DNA of 64,000 bases, taken from positions 1,240,001 to 1,304,000 of the forward strand of contig NZ_JADBDT010000001.1 in the NCBI RefSeq assembly GCF_014873485.1, written 5' to 3'. Below are positions 43,952 to 53,616 of the stretch, piece by piece. The stretch comes from Sphingopyxis sp. OAS728 (GTDB taxonomy: Bacteria > Pseudomonadota > Alphaproteobacteria > Sphingomonadales > Sphingomonadaceae). The first letter of the stretch is position 1. Every line of letters begins with the position of its first letter. The notes under the pieces were generated by a model. The model was not told where the DNA came from and did no database searches. It worked only from the letters and a program-made list of their open reading frames with translations. The translations under genes were made by a program, and so were the position numbers.

Positions 43952-46882
43952 TTAAAATGCAAACTTGGCCTGTCCTTTGTCTTCAACAGGGCGCAGGCGT
44001 GAATAGGCGAGCAGTTCGGCCATTGAACCGCCTTTGTCACGCCAGTTGTAGAACGTTTCCTCGCCGAGCAACACATAATGCCAATCGGCATCGCTGCGCT
44101 GATCGGATGCAATGCCGTTGATCCGATCGCACCAGGCAACCGCCGCCTTGCGTTTCCGCAGGACGTTCGGGGATGAAAGCTGCCCCTGCGCCTTCGTTTC
44201 GACGAGATAGATGGACGCCCCCGCCCGCACGAAAAAGTCAGGTGAATAGAAGGCCGGTAGGCCATCTTCCTTAATGTAGCGAAGCCGCGCGAAGGTGTGT
44301 TTCTGCTCATTGATCTTGCAATACGCATCCACGCTCGCATCGCGCTCGCAGGTTTCCATGAAGGCCTGTTCGAGGCCACCGCTCCGCGATGGGAAAGGTA
44401 GCCGGAGGTAAATTGCCTTTTCGACCGCCAAGGACGAGCCGGCGCGCATGGCGAGTTTCGGCACCTCTGACAGGCGACGATGAGCCACCTCGGCATCGGC
44501 AACGATGACGCTATCTTCTGCTTCGAGAATGGCGCGCGCCCATACTTTGATGATATGTTCCGTCACCGGGTCGAGAAGCAGGACGCGCCAATTTTCATCC
44601 TCCAGCGGCTCAAATTCCTGTTTGAACAGGTATTGCCGGACGAACCCGTCAATGCCCTCGGCAAGTTCGGCGCGGTTAATCTGGATATAGGGAAATTTGC
44701 TGGCGTTGGCGAAAGCCTTGGAGCTGGATGTGGTATCGGTCAGCGTCACGGCTTCCGTGATGCGCCGCGTAATCCGGGCAAGGTAATCATTATAGCCGGT
44801 CGCGGTCATGACCCCGCCATGAACACGATAATCGCCGAACCGCGTTTTCGCCTGCACGTCCTCCGAATGGAATTTCTCGCCGTGCCCTAGCTGGCTTTTG
44901 AGCTGATCGAGGTTGAACGCGCCGAAGGGGGCCAACTCGGATGGCTCTATCTGCGTATCTTCCAGTTCCTCCATCTGTTCGCGCAGGATGAATGGGATCG
45001 CGAAATCATATTCTTCATAACCGTCCCGCAGGCCGACCGACACAAGGTCGCCCGTGGACGTGGTATTGGTGTCATCGTCATCGGCCTCGGCTGCGAGGCC
45101 TTCTTGGATCAGCTCGTCATAGAAGCTCTGGAAAGCCGGATGCTCGACAATCGACAGAATATCGATCATGTTATTGGGCGTCTTGCCCGTGCGGATGAGT
45201 TGGCGGTTTTCCCGCTTGATATCGTCGTATTCATTGCCGCGCCACATGAGGCGCAGCCCGCGCCCGATGGTCTGTTCGAGCAGGATGCCGGCGCCAGATG
45301 CCCGAAGCGGGACGATGACGCAGATGTTGTTTACGTCAAAACCCTCACGCAGCATCAGGACGCTGACGATGACGCGGGGGGATTTATGGCGGTCAACATC
45401 GAACAGTCGCTCGCGCAGCACCTTCCACTCGTCGGGTTTCAGCTCACCCTTGCGGTTTGAATCTACCCGAAGCACCTCGTCGTCAGCCAATCCTTCGAGC
45501 TGCATGAACTCCGCGACCAAAGGCGTGACCGTGGTATCCTCGCAGACAACCAGCATTTTCGGATGCTTTTCGGGCGCGAGGTCGGCAAAATCGGCTTCCA
45601 GCTTCCGCAGCTTGGTAAGGCCGGCGCGCAACATGATGCGCTGCCCTTCAGACAGCATGGGATTGCCATTCTCGTCACGATCGGCTTTGAAATCCAGCTC
45701 CTCGTTACTGAGTGCGCCGATTTCCGATCGCTTATCCAGAACGAGGGATTTGACCAGGCCCGCACGCATGGCGGTCTTGAGGTCGAAATCCACCACGATG
45801 TGCGGGAAATAGGATTTGCGAGAGTTCTTGCCCGTTCCTACCTCGTTGTAAGGGGTGGCCGAAAAGTCCACCTGAACAAAACGGCTCGCCTTCGGCTCCG
45901 CGATTAGGTTGAGGCTTTTCTGCCATTCAACCTCCGTCACCTCGCCCTCACGCTTGAACTCGTGGATATGGTGGGCTTCGTCATTGAAGACCATCAGCGC
46001 CGGCAAATCCTTGAGATATGAAAGGATGCCGCCACGCTCATAACGACGGTTCAGGACGTTCAGATCGTTGCCCGCGCTCGTCCCAGGTGGGAGAGGCAGG
46101 ATGCTTTGAACTACGATCTTTGGATCGACGGATTCCCCAGGCGAGTCGATATCGTCCTCGTCCTGCGGCTCGCCTTCCTCGGAGAGGACATGCCAATTGG
46201 AAATGGCGATGATGCCGCCTGCCGTGACCTTGCGGCCGATATCTTCCTTCGGGCAGACCGCGCCCTGTACGAACCGAAAAACCTCGTCCCGATGGGCGTC
46301 GGGAATGAACAGCTCTTGGAAAATCGCCAGATCGGAGATGGTGAAATCGCGCTTGCCGTCACGCTCTTTGCCCATGAAGGCATCGAGCAAACGGTCATAG
46401 ACGATGAGGCCGGGAGCCACGACAAGGAAGTTTTTGGTATATCGTCCGCTATCCGGCGCACGGTTAGCATTAAGTATCTGCCAGACCATGAGGGCCTGCA
46501 AAACCCATGTTTTGCCCGTGCCGGTTGCCATTTTCAGGCAGTATTTCGGATAGGCGTTCTTCGGTGCGCGGATCACTTCGGAATCCCGCGCGCTCGCCAG
46601 CATGACCTCTGGCGCGGCGACCTGATACAGGTCTTGCAGCGTGTTTACGCCCAGCACCTCATGAGCATAGATCACGTTGAGCAGGGCTTGCCGCTGCCCA
46701 GGATGGAAATTGAACTGGCGGGCGTCCTGAAACTCTGCCTGAAACCACCACTTGAGCAGCTCCGCCGTCATTTCCGATACCTGATCGAGGATCGGCGCTT
46801 CGCCGTTTTCCAGTCCGATACAGGCTTCCTCAACCTTCGCCGTCAGCCCCTTGGAAAGGGTCAGATCGTTGATGCTCGCCAT
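43952..46882 (-). CDS. res: type III restriction enzyme, Res subunit
   Basis: 976-residue SF2 helicase-nuclease. Walker A MATGTGKTW (ATGTGKT at residues 119-125), a DEAH box in LMVFNDEAHHIHEF near 310, helicase C-terminal motifs (PRVIVSVLMLREGFDVNNIC, LLEQTIGRGLRLMWRG), and a C-terminal PD-(D/E)xK endonuclease (YSPDFFVRAG, then IYLVETKAQGQ). With Mod it cleaves DNA after two inversely oriented unmethylated sites meet. The ATG overlaps the mod stop by four bases; a GTG one codon earlier is possible. No frameshift is seen, so it looks intact. Confidence 0.94.
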   Translation of the reverse strand: MASINDLTLSKGLTAKVEEACIGLENGEAPILDQVSEMTAELLKWWFQAEFQDARQFNFHPGQRQALLNVIYAHEVLGVNTLQDLYQVAAPEVMLASARDSEVIRAPKNAYPKYCLKMATGTGKTWVLQALMVWQILNANRAPDSGRYTKNFLVVAPGLIVYDRLLDAFMGKERDGKRDFTISDLAIFQELFIPDAHRDEVFRFVQGAVCPKEDIGRKVTAGGIIAISNWHVLSEEGEPQDEDDIDSPGESVDPKIVVQSILPLPPGTSAGNDLNVLNRRYERGGILSYLKDLPALMVFNDEAHHIHEFKREGEVTEVEWQKSLNLIAEPKASRFVQVDFSATPYNEVGTGKNSRKSYFPHIVVDFDLKTAMRAGLVKSLVLDKRSEIGALSNEELDFKADRDENGNPMLSEGQRIMLRAGLTKLRKLEADFADLAPEKHPKMLVVCEDTTVTPLVAEFMQLEGLADDEVLRVDSNRKGELKPDEWKVLRERLFDVDRHKSPRVIVSVLMLREGFDVNNICVIVPLRASGAGILLEQTIGRGLRLMWRGNEYDDIKRENRQLIRTGKTPNNMIDILSIVEHPAFQSFYDELIQEGLAAEADDDDTNTTSTGDLVSVGLRDGYEEYDFAIPFILREQMEELEDTQIEPSELAPFGAFNLDQLKSQLGHGEKFHSEDVQAKTRFGDYRVHGGVMTATGYNDYLARITRRITEAVTLTDTTSSSKAFANASKFPYIQINRAELAEGIDGFVRQYLFKQEFEPLEDENWRVLLLDPVTEHIIKVWARAILEAEDSVIVADAEVAHRRLSEVPKLAMRAGSSLAVEKAIYLRLPFPSRSGGLEQAFMETCERDASVDAYCKINEQKHTFARLRYIKEDGLPAFYSPDFFVRAGASIYLVETKAQGQLSSPNVLRKRKAAVAWCDRINGIASDQRSDADWHYVLLGEETFYNWRDKGGSMAELLAYSRLRPVEDKGQAKFAF

Positions 46883-48780
46883 CACGCCACCTCAATCATG
46901 GCTTCGGCTTCAAATCCGAACACATCGACGACGCGAACACAGACCTGTCGTTTGCCGACCTTTTTGGGGAGGTCAGTCAGCCTTGCTTTAGTAACGACGC
47001 GATAGGGATCGTCGTCGTTTTCCGTGTTGCCGCGATAGTCCTGCCAGACCGAGCGGAACACCTCCCCGTCATAGTCTGGATCGACGCTCCAATATTCGAT
47101 GAGCGCCATTGGATCATCGTTGATGACATGCTGGAGCTTTTCGCGGTTGGCATCGTCGAGATTTAGCGCCTCCGGCGAGAGCAGCACATAATTGGCGATC
47201 GAAACCGACAAAGACTCCCCCTCGCCCACCTGTTCGCGCGCGACCTCGCCGAGTTTGAGATACTGCAGGGACGAGAACCGAACTTCATCGGCTTTCAGCT
47301 TATGCCCCTTCTTTTTGAGCCGATCGAGCAAATCGGGCGGGATCACCAGAACCTCCAGACGATCCCCCTGCCCCAATGCCTCGATATCGTGGCCGATCGT
47401 CGAGGAGAAATTCCAGCCCAACACGATGACCTTATCCCAGCCACCCATGAGATTGTCGCGGATCTCGATCGCGCGCCGCAAGGTGGTCAGGCCCGTCATC
47501 TTATTGGGGCTATCGGCCAGTACGAGGGTCTTGCCACCCTGCAGCCTACCCATGTTCTTGTTGGGATTTTCCTCCACGGGTAGCGGGAGCGCGCCAAACA
47601 AGCCCAGCACGATTTCCGCGAGATCGCCGATGCGGAACTTTGCGCCCATCGTCGAGCGCATCTGCTCGACCTGGTAATCGCCAATATGCTGATAGAGAAA
47701 CGGCTTGGCGTCTTGGTCGATCATCCGCTTGCGCGTCACCATACACGCCGGCTTTCCAAAATCCGACGCGATCCAGCGACGGCCGAGCCTTTCGGCAACG
47801 GCCGCAGTGGTGCCAGAGCCGATGAAGAAATCGGCCACCAAATCACCTTCATTGGAAATCGCAGTAATAACGCGCTCAATCAACGCTTCGGGCTTCTGCG
47901 TATTGAAGAACAGGTTTTCCTTGCGATCCGCAGGCTGCAGCATGGATATGCGCCAAACGTCATCAAGCGTCCTTTCGGTGGACTCAATGTAGATCACCTT
48001 GCCGTCAGGCCCCTTGGCGTTGACGATTTTTTGCTTCTCTTTGTCCCATACGCGCTTGAGCTGTTTAACCGGCGCTTCCCGTTCTTCCCGTATTTTATTG
48101 AAGGTATAATCGTCACCCGCGCGATACCAGAGCAATACATCATGGTTTTTAGCGAAGTGGTTCACATTGCCTTGCATTTTATTATAATAATACCAGACAA
48201 TCTCGTTGACGAAGTTTGATTTTCCGAACACCTCATCGAGAACCATGCGGACATAATGGCAGACGTGCCAATCCAGATGGACCACGATGCTGCCATCATG
48301 GGCCAGCAATTCCTTCATGAGGAAAAGCCGTGGCGTGATCATCCGCAGATATGACGCCGTGCCCTCGCTCCATGTGTCCGTATAGGCGAATTGCTCAATG
48401 ACATTGGGAAGCTGCTCGATGGAGGCACCGGGTAATTCGACCTTGCGGCGATAATCCGCCTTACTGTCGTAAGGAGGGTCGATATAGATAAGGTTGACTT
48501 TGCCACGCACGGATTCCGCGTCGTCGCCGCCCGCCAGTAGAGAGCCGATTGCCAAGAGATTGTCGCCATAGATCAGGCGACTTTCACCGACGGCAGCCGC
48601 CTGATCCTTCTTGTCGGCGACCTTGAGCAGATCCTGCCAATTGCTATCGCGCGAGGGAATGACCAATTCCCGCGTCTGCAGGCCGAGGCGATAGTTGCTC
48701 TCTGCCCGCTCCATGACGCGCTCGGCTTCGCGCTTCCCCTCGGCCACAATGGCCGGAAGCTGTTCGAGCAAACTCTTCAT
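46882..48780 (-). CDS. mod: type III DNA methyltransferase, Mod subunit
   Basis: 632-residue adenine/cytosine-N4 methyltransferase of beta order: the catalytic DPPY in NLIYIDPPYDSKADYRRK (near residue 97) precedes the SAM-binding FIGSGTTAAVAERL (near residue 313). A variable target-recognition region lies between and around WYYYNKMQGNVNHF. It gives sequence specificity to the type III complex. The gene is coupled to res by an ATGA overlap. Upstream lie the remains of a toxin-antitoxin pair. Confidence 0.94.
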   Translation of the reverse strand: MKSLLEQLPAIVAEGKREAERVMERAESNYRLGLQTRELVIPSRDSNWQDLLKVADKKDQAAAVGESRLIYGDNLLAIGSLLAGGDDAESVRGKVNLIYIDPPYDSKADYRRKVELPGASIEQLPNVIEQFAYTDTWSEGTASYLRMITPRLFLMKELLAHDGSIVVHLDWHVCHYVRMVLDEVFGKSNFVNEIVWYYYNKMQGNVNHFAKNHDVLLWYRAGDDYTFNKIREEREAPVKQLKRVWDKEKQKIVNAKGPDGKVIYIESTERTLDDVWRISMLQPADRKENLFFNTQKPEALIERVITAISNEGDLVADFFIGSGTTAAVAERLGRRWIASDFGKPACMVTRKRMIDQDAKPFLYQHIGDYQVEQMRSTMGAKFRIGDLAEIVLGLFGALPLPVEENPNKNMGRLQGGKTLVLADSPNKMTGLTTLRRAIEIRDNLMGGWDKVIVLGWNFSSTIGHDIEALGQGDRLEVLVIPPDLLDRLKKKGHKLKADEVRFSSLQYLKLGEVAREQVGEGESLSVSIANYVLLSPEALNLDDANREKLQHVINDDPMALIEYWSVDPDYDGEVFRSVWQDYRGNTENDDDPYRVVTKARLTDLPKKVGKRQVCVRVVDVFGFEAEAMIEVA

Positions 48781-48835
48781 TCAATATCCCCCTGCCCGCG
48801 TTGGTCGCGCGGTGTTGTCTTAAATCGCAATTTGG

Positions 48836-48934
48836 TCAGATCATCGCCGGCTGCGGATCGAGCAGCTTGCCCTTGAAGGGCGCGACCGTAATATGGGCGG
48901 GATTCTTCATACGTATGCCAGTGACAGCGTTCAT
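48836..48934 (-). pseudogene. higA antitoxin remnant (N-terminus only)
   Basis: 32-codon frame starting after a strong AGGAGGTGGAT site, beginning MNAVTGIRMKNPAH, which resembles the N-terminus of HigA antitoxins (MKNPxHPG). It then diverges and stops at 48836 with no helix-turn-helix domain. It follows the broken higB directly, so it is best read as the stub of the antitoxin gene. Confidence 0.55.
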
Positions 48935-48943
48935 ATCCACCTC

Positions 48944-49233
48944 CTAGTGGTAATCCTGATAATTGATGTCGATAATCTCGATCTCGTCGTGGTCGATCTG
49001 AAACGTCATCCGCCAGTTTTTCGTGACGAACACGCTCCAACTGCCCTTGCGGTCGCCGGTAAGCTGATAGGCTTTCCAGCTGGCACGGTGCGCAGCTCGT
49101 CCTCCTGCTCCATGTCCTGGAGAAAGGAGGCCGCGCGCTGTATCTTGGGCACGACGGCGGGTTACAGCCCGCTGCCATCATCTATCTCAATGAGGCGTCG
49201 CAATCACCTGTGGACCACGTTTCTGATCTTCAT
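48944..49233 (-). pseudogene. higB toxin pseudogene
   Basis: Reading the minus strand from ATG at 49233 gives KIRNVVHR, a TGA, LRRLIEIDDGSGL, a TAA, then PAVVPKIQRAASFLQDMEQE. After one frame shift near 49080 it gives WKAYQLTGDRKGSWSVFVTK and NWRMTFQID, ending NYQDYH. The last part is unmistakably HigB/RelE-like (LxGDRKGxWS, NWRxTF, terminal DYH). Two in-frame stops and one indel mean that no functional toxin can be made. Confidence 0.8.
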
Positions 49234-49426
49234 GTTTTAGACTGTCAGAGAAGAGTGTTCGGTGTCAAGTGACGCCATACGACGAAAAAACCCCAGACCA
49301 CTTCTTATCTGATCGGCGCATCCATCAACAGGTACCAGAAGCTGACCGTCGAAAATTGGGGAGCGCCTTGAGACGAGAGAACGGCGACAATGAGGCGCAA
49401 GCTTCGACACGTCAGTCCTCGACTGG

Positions 49427-49888
49427 CTACATCCAAACTGCGATCCCGACTAGGGTCAGAAATGTCCCCCACAACAAACCACCGGCTCCCGCCCAAGTCA
49501 CCCACCAGTCTTGCTCATCGTTCGAGCGCTTCTGCTTGATCATACCCTCGACGCGGCCGAGCGAGCGCGCCAGCGCGTCGCACGCATCCACGACGATCTT
49601 CCGATCATCAGCCCTGTAGGTGATCAATCCTTCGTGCATTTCCATGGCAATGGTTAGCGGCGTGAGCCGCATCGCCGGTCGATCGTCGATGCTGGCAAGC
49701 CACTCCTCCATCTTCGTGAGCCGCGACGCCATCTCGCGGAGCGTTGGCGAGTAATCGGGAAGTTTGTCCTTGGCCGCGGTCAGACCTTCGATGGCGGCGC
49801 GCTGAAGCGATATCTCCCGGCGCAGATCCTCGAAGGCGGTGGCGGCATCGGCTGGCTGCTGGGCGGTGCGGGCTGGTTTCTGGGTCAT
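49427..49888 (-). CDS. DUF6118-like membrane-anchored protein, apparently shortened
   Basis: 153 residues: an N-terminal coiled-coil-prone region (AFEDLRREISLQRAAIEGLT), a middle helical part, and one C-terminal TM helix (WVTWAGAGGLLWGTFLTLV) just before the stop. Proteins of this type are found next to traA in sphingomonad plasmids. As I remember, full-length members continue for some 80-100 residues after the TM segment, so this may be truncated. Ten bases separate traA's stop from its ATG on the same strand. Confidence 0.65.
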   Translation of the reverse strand: MTQKPARTAQQPADAATAFEDLRREISLQRAAIEGLTAAKDKLPDYSPTLREMASRLTKMEEWLASIDDRPAMRLTPLTIAMEMHEGLITYRADDRKIVVDACDALARSLGRVEGMIKQKRSNDEQDWWVTWAGAGGLLWGTFLTLVGIAVWM

Positions 49889-49897
49889 GGACGCAGC

Positions 49898-52849
49898 CTA
49901 CATCCCTATCCCCATGCCGCGTCCACGGCCTAGACTTAGTTGGAGATCCTGAGACAGCGTTTTCGAACTCATGGCGTCCAGCCCGAGTTGCGCACGCCGA
50001 TTCTGGAGCAGCGACTCGAGCTGCGGATCGCGGTGAAGGCTCTTCGCCATGTTGGAGAGATTGGCGCGCGCCGCATCGCGCGCGGCGTAGGTCGGCGCGT
50101 CCTTTACCTTCGCGCTCTCCTGCTTCCATGTGGTAACGAACAGTTCGGCACGCTTCTCGGTATCTGCAGTAAGTAGGACGCGTTCACGCGCCGCGCGCTC
50201 GGCCGCAGCTCGCTCGGCAGCGCGGGCCGCGTCCTGGCGGTCGATCGCTGCCATCGCACCGGCGGTCCTCCCCTCGGCCGTTTCCTTGGTCAGCTGATAG
50301 CTCTTCCCGAACGCCTCGCGTAAATCGTTCGCGGCGCCGGGTCGCAGCGCATCGAGTTCCGCTCGGGCCGTTCGATAGGCATCGTGCTCATGTGGCAACT
50401 CCTTGCCCCCGCCCCGCCGCACATCGACGATCTGCTTCGTAATACCCGCGAACCGCTCGACCGCTTTGTCGAGCGGTGACCGCGACGACTCGGCATCGAG
50501 CGAGCGGGCGCTGATGCGGACCTCGGCAAGCTTGACCGGGCGCCGCCGTTCGGACGTCACCTCGGCGGGCGGCTCGCGTGCGATGGAGAGTTTCAGCCCG
50601 TCGAACATGCCGCGCTCGGGCACCGCTGCCTTCGCGGGTTCGGGCACACGATAATCGCTCGCCATATCCTTGCCGCGTTCGCGCGATGCCGCGCGGATCA
50701 GCTTCCCGCGATCGGCAAAATCGTCGCGCCCATAGTGAAGATCGACGCTCTCGCGATGCCGCGACAGGGCGACATAGGTCGAGTGGGTATCGATTCCTGG
50801 CGTCGCAAGTAGCTGCACCCGATCAACCGTCATGCCCTGCGCCTTGTGGATCGTGGCGGCATAGCCATGATCGACATGCGCATAGTCCTTCAGGTCGAAC
50901 GCCACGCTGCGCCCATCGTCCAGCATCACCGCCATGCGCATCCGGTCGATATTCTGGACCGTGCCGAGCGAGCCGTTCTTCACGCCGATACTTCGCTCGT
51001 TCCGCAGGAACATCACACGGTCATTCTCGGCGAACATTCGCTCGCCGCGTTCGACGGTGATAGCAACTTCGACGCCAAGCGCCCCGCCCGCTTTGAGCCG
51101 GTCGCGCACCGCCTCGTTGAGCGCGCGCACCTCGTCATTGGTATGGGTGAGGATGATGCGGCTGGCGTCCGAATAATGCTGGCGATCACGATCCCAGCCA
51201 TCGACCAGCTCGGCGCGCGCCGCCTCGCGCGTTTCGGCTGCATGCACAAAGCCAGCCTCCGCATAGCGCCCGATCGCTTCGCCCGTCCGCCCGGTCGCGA
51301 GCTCGCGCGTCGCCTGACGCTGCCAGTCCTCCTGCTGGCGGCGGATGTCCATGATCTCGACGGCGCCATGACTTTCTGCGACCGAGCGGAATGCCGCGCC
51401 CGCCTCGATCGCCTGCAGCTGCTGCGGGTCCCCAACAAGAACAACCTTGGCGCCCTGCTTCTCGGCTTCGGACACGACGCGCTTAAGCTGGCGCGTACCG
51501 ACCATGCCCGCCTCGTCGATGACTAGGATATGTTTGTCGGTCAGCCGATCGCGATCGTTAGCCCATTGGTGTTCGAGACTTGCGAGGGTGCGCGACCCGA
51601 TGCCCGAACCCTGCTCAAGCCCCTCGGCGGCAATGCCTGACAGCGCGGCGCCCTGCACCTGATAGCCTGCCGCCTCCCACGCCTCGCGCGCAACACCGAG
51701 CATCGCGCTCTTCCCCGTCCCGGCATAGCCAATGACATTGCTGATTCCGCGCGAACTGGTCACATGCTCAAGCGCGCCGCGCTGCTCGACCGACAGATCG
51801 AGACCGCGCTTGGCGGCAAGAGCGAGCGCCCGCTCGCGCTGTCGATCGGGCACGGCATGATTGCGCCGTGCATCGAGCGTCGCGGTCGCGCGTTCGAGAC
51901 ACCGCTCGGCCTCGATCATCGAGCGCGAGGTGAACCGATCGTCGCCGCGACCGTCATGGCCGAGCGCAATCAGGTCGGGCGAGTCCTTCACCGCCAACAT
52001 CACCGCATCGAACTGCTCCTTTCCGTCACTGTGCCGGTGAACGAACATCGCGAGATCGCGGTTGGTGAATGTCGCTTGCCTATGCGTAATCGCATCAAGC
52101 GCGATGCCAGGATGGGCGATGATCTTGTCGCCATTCGACCGGGCAATCTCCAGATGCTCGCCATGCCGATCAGCCTCAAGCCCCTGCCCCGCCATGCGCG
52201 ATGCTGCCGGACCGATCTTGTGCTGCGGCTCGAGGTCGATGCCCTGCGCTTCCAAGGTGCGATGATCGACGCGCGCATCGATATCGAGCGCGGCAAGACG
52301 CTCGTTGACATGCTCGGCCCAGGCTTCGCGCCAATGGGTCAGAAGCTCGGTGCGGTTCCAGTCGCGCACTTTGGCGCCGAACTCGGCCGATCCGTCCTCA
52401 CCGATGCGGATCTCGCGCATCGTCAGCATGACATGGGCATGGGGTCTGGGGAGACCGTCGATGCCTATGTCCCAATGAACATTAAGGTCGGCGATCATGC
52501 CGCGGTCGACGAACTCGCGAGCCACGAAGTCGCGGGCAAGTTCGATCCCCTGATCCTGCGTCATCTCGCGGGGGATCGCGAACTCGATCTCGCGAGCAAG
52601 CTGGGCATCCTTACGAAGTTCCACCGCCTCCACATCGTTCCAGAGCCGCTCACGGTCGCGCCATTCCTCGGACGCGCCGTCGGGCAGCAGCACTTCGCTG
52701 TGCACGACGCCCACCTTGTTCGAGAAGTCGTGGCTGCGGCCAAGCCGCTCGTCGTGCAGCCGGTCGGCCGAACGATAGGCCGCAGCGGCAACCGCGCTGC
52801 TGCCAACCGCGCGGGAAATGACCTTTGCCGAGAAATGATAGATCGCCAT
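49898..52849 (-). CDS. traA: conjugal transfer relaxase/helicase TraA (Ti type)
   Basis: 983 residues. The N-terminal MobA/MobL relaxase domain begins AIYHFSAKVISRAVGSSAVA and has the metal-binding PRPHAHVMLTMRE near residue 135. A RecD-like helicase follows, with Walker A GYAGTGKSAM near 375, VIDEAGMVG, GDPQQLQ, and the C-terminal ATIHKAQGMTVDRV and YVALSRHR. It nicks oriT and unwinds the transferred strand. The start is the ATG before AIYHF; the frame is open 20 codons further but those residues lie in the oriT region. Divergent from traC/traD as on Ti-like plasmids. Confidence 0.95.
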   Translation of the reverse strand: MAIYHFSAKVISRAVGSSAVAAAAYRSADRLHDERLGRSHDFSNKVGVVHSEVLLPDGASEEWRDRERLWNDVEAVELRKDAQLAREIEFAIPREMTQDQGIELARDFVAREFVDRGMIADLNVHWDIGIDGLPRPHAHVMLTMREIRIGEDGSAEFGAKVRDWNRTELLTHWREAWAEHVNERLAALDIDARVDHRTLEAQGIDLEPQHKIGPAASRMAGQGLEADRHGEHLEIARSNGDKIIAHPGIALDAITHRQATFTNRDLAMFVHRHSDGKEQFDAVMLAVKDSPDLIALGHDGRGDDRFTSRSMIEAERCLERATATLDARRNHAVPDRQRERALALAAKRGLDLSVEQRGALEHVTSSRGISNVIGYAGTGKSAMLGVAREAWEAAGYQVQGAALSGIAAEGLEQGSGIGSRTLASLEHQWANDRDRLTDKHILVIDEAGMVGTRQLKRVVSEAEKQGAKVVLVGDPQQLQAIEAGAAFRSVAESHGAVEIMDIRRQQEDWQRQATRELATGRTGEAIGRYAEAGFVHAAETREAARAELVDGWDRDRQHYSDASRIILTHTNDEVRALNEAVRDRLKAGGALGVEVAITVERGERMFAENDRVMFLRNERSIGVKNGSLGTVQNIDRMRMAVMLDDGRSVAFDLKDYAHVDHGYAATIHKAQGMTVDRVQLLATPGIDTHSTYVALSRHRESVDLHYGRDDFADRGKLIRAASRERGKDMASDYRVPEPAKAAVPERGMFDGLKLSIAREPPAEVTSERRRPVKLAEVRISARSLDAESSRSPLDKAVERFAGITKQIVDVRRGGGKELPHEHDAYRTARAELDALRPGAANDLREAFGKSYQLTKETAEGRTAGAMAAIDRQDAARAAERAAAERAARERVLLTADTEKRAELFVTTWKQESAKVKDAPTYAARDAARANLSNMAKSLHRDPQLESLLQNRRAQLGLDAMSSKTLSQDLQLSLGRGRGMGIGM

Positions 52850-52878
52850 GAGGGCTATCCATTTAGGGCAAAACGAGC

Positions 52879-52906
52879 ACGTCGGCACGACGTATAAGCG
52901 CGCCCT
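52879..52906. other. oriT: oriT with nic-type sequence
   Basis: A perfect inverted repeat ACGTCG-GCA-CGACGT (52879-52893) is followed by AT and then TAAGCGCGCCCT (52895-52906; the T is shared). The latter differs by one base from the RSF1010-type nic core TAAGTGCGCCCT used by Q/Ti-family relaxases. It lies between the divergent traA and traC genes, exactly where such origins are found. Nicking would be expected within or next to the GCGCCC core. Confidence 0.85.
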
Positions 52907-53021
52907 CACACGATTTCATCGCGCTCGGAATCGTGACATCTCATTGAATTCCAACGCCTTGCAGGGCCGTGAGACTCGGCATAGCTGGATCGTCCGACCC
53001 CCTTTCATGGAAGGACAGACG

Positions 53022-53345
53022 ATGCGCAAACCCCGCGATTTCGACGCCGAACTCCAGGCGCTCACCGACAAGGCCAGGGTGCTCAAGACGAAGAAGCAAG
53101 GCCAGCTCGGCGAGCTGGTCGTTGCAACCGGTGCCGACGCGCTGTCGATCGAGCAGTTGGCGGGCGCCCTGTTTGAGGCTGCCGGGGCCGACGCTGCGCA
53201 GAAGGAGGCATGGCGCAAGAGGGGCGCAGCCTTCTTTCGCGGAGAAGGCGCCCGCGCTCGCAAAGGCGCTCGCCGGCACGCGCGCGGCACATCGGCGGTC
53301 GATCCAAGCGCGCAATCGCCTTCAGGCGAAGGCGGCGCGGCATGA
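53022..53345 (+). CDS. TraC-like conjugal transfer protein
   Basis: 107 residues from an ATG preceded by GAAGGACAG. The N-terminal helix MRKPRDFDAELQALTDKARV and ELVVATGADALSIEQLAGAL correspond to the small TraC proteins encoded beside traA, which assist the relaxase at oriT. The last 35 residues are basic and low-complexity. It is often annotated simply as TraD in sphingomonads. The next gene follows after 16 bases. Confidence 0.75.
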   Translation: MRKPRDFDAELQALTDKARVLKTKKQGQLGELVVATGADALSIEQLAGALFEAAGADAAQKEAWRKRGAAFFRGEGARARKGARRHARGTSAVDPSAQSPSGEGGAA

Positions 53346-53361
53346 CACGCGGGCGTGGAAA

Positions 53362-53598
53362 GTGAAGCGGCGCGAGCGTACGCGCCAGCTCATCGAGCTC
53401 GGAGGGCTGGTCGCCAAGGCCGATCTGATCGAGCTGACGGGCGACGATCGCGCGGTCATCCTCGGCCTGCTCGTCGAGGCAGCGGCAAAGCTATGCAGCG
53501 CCGAGCGCGAGCAGTACTTGCTGCTCTGGCAGCGACGCGGAAAGCGCGCCTTCGACAGCGGCGAAGCGGCAGCGCCGCCAAACCGGATATTTACCTGA
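53362..53598 (+). CDS. traD: TraD-like conjugal transfer protein
   Basis: 78 residues from a GTG. RERTRQLIELGGLVAKADLI and LTGDDRAVILGLLVEAAAKL match the small TraD proteins of Ti-type transfer regions (RxxTRxLIELGGLVxKAGL). Some upstream in-frame codons (HDTRAWKV) also fit family N-termini, so the true start could be slightly earlier and overlap traC. Part of the relaxosome gene set; the coupling protein traG that usually follows is absent. Confidence 0.75.
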   Translation: MKRRERTRQLIELGGLVAKADLIELTGDDRAVILGLLVEAAAKLCSAEREQYLLLWQRRGKRAFDSGEAAAPPNRIFT

Positions 53599-53616
53599 CC
53601 GCGCTATGCCGTCGGG

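Noticed and set aside
48777..49181. Minus-strand 134-codon frame upstream of mod
   Set aside because: It reads through the higBA remnants in the wrong frame; correct-frame HigB segments are visible with stops and an indel, so this is not a gene.
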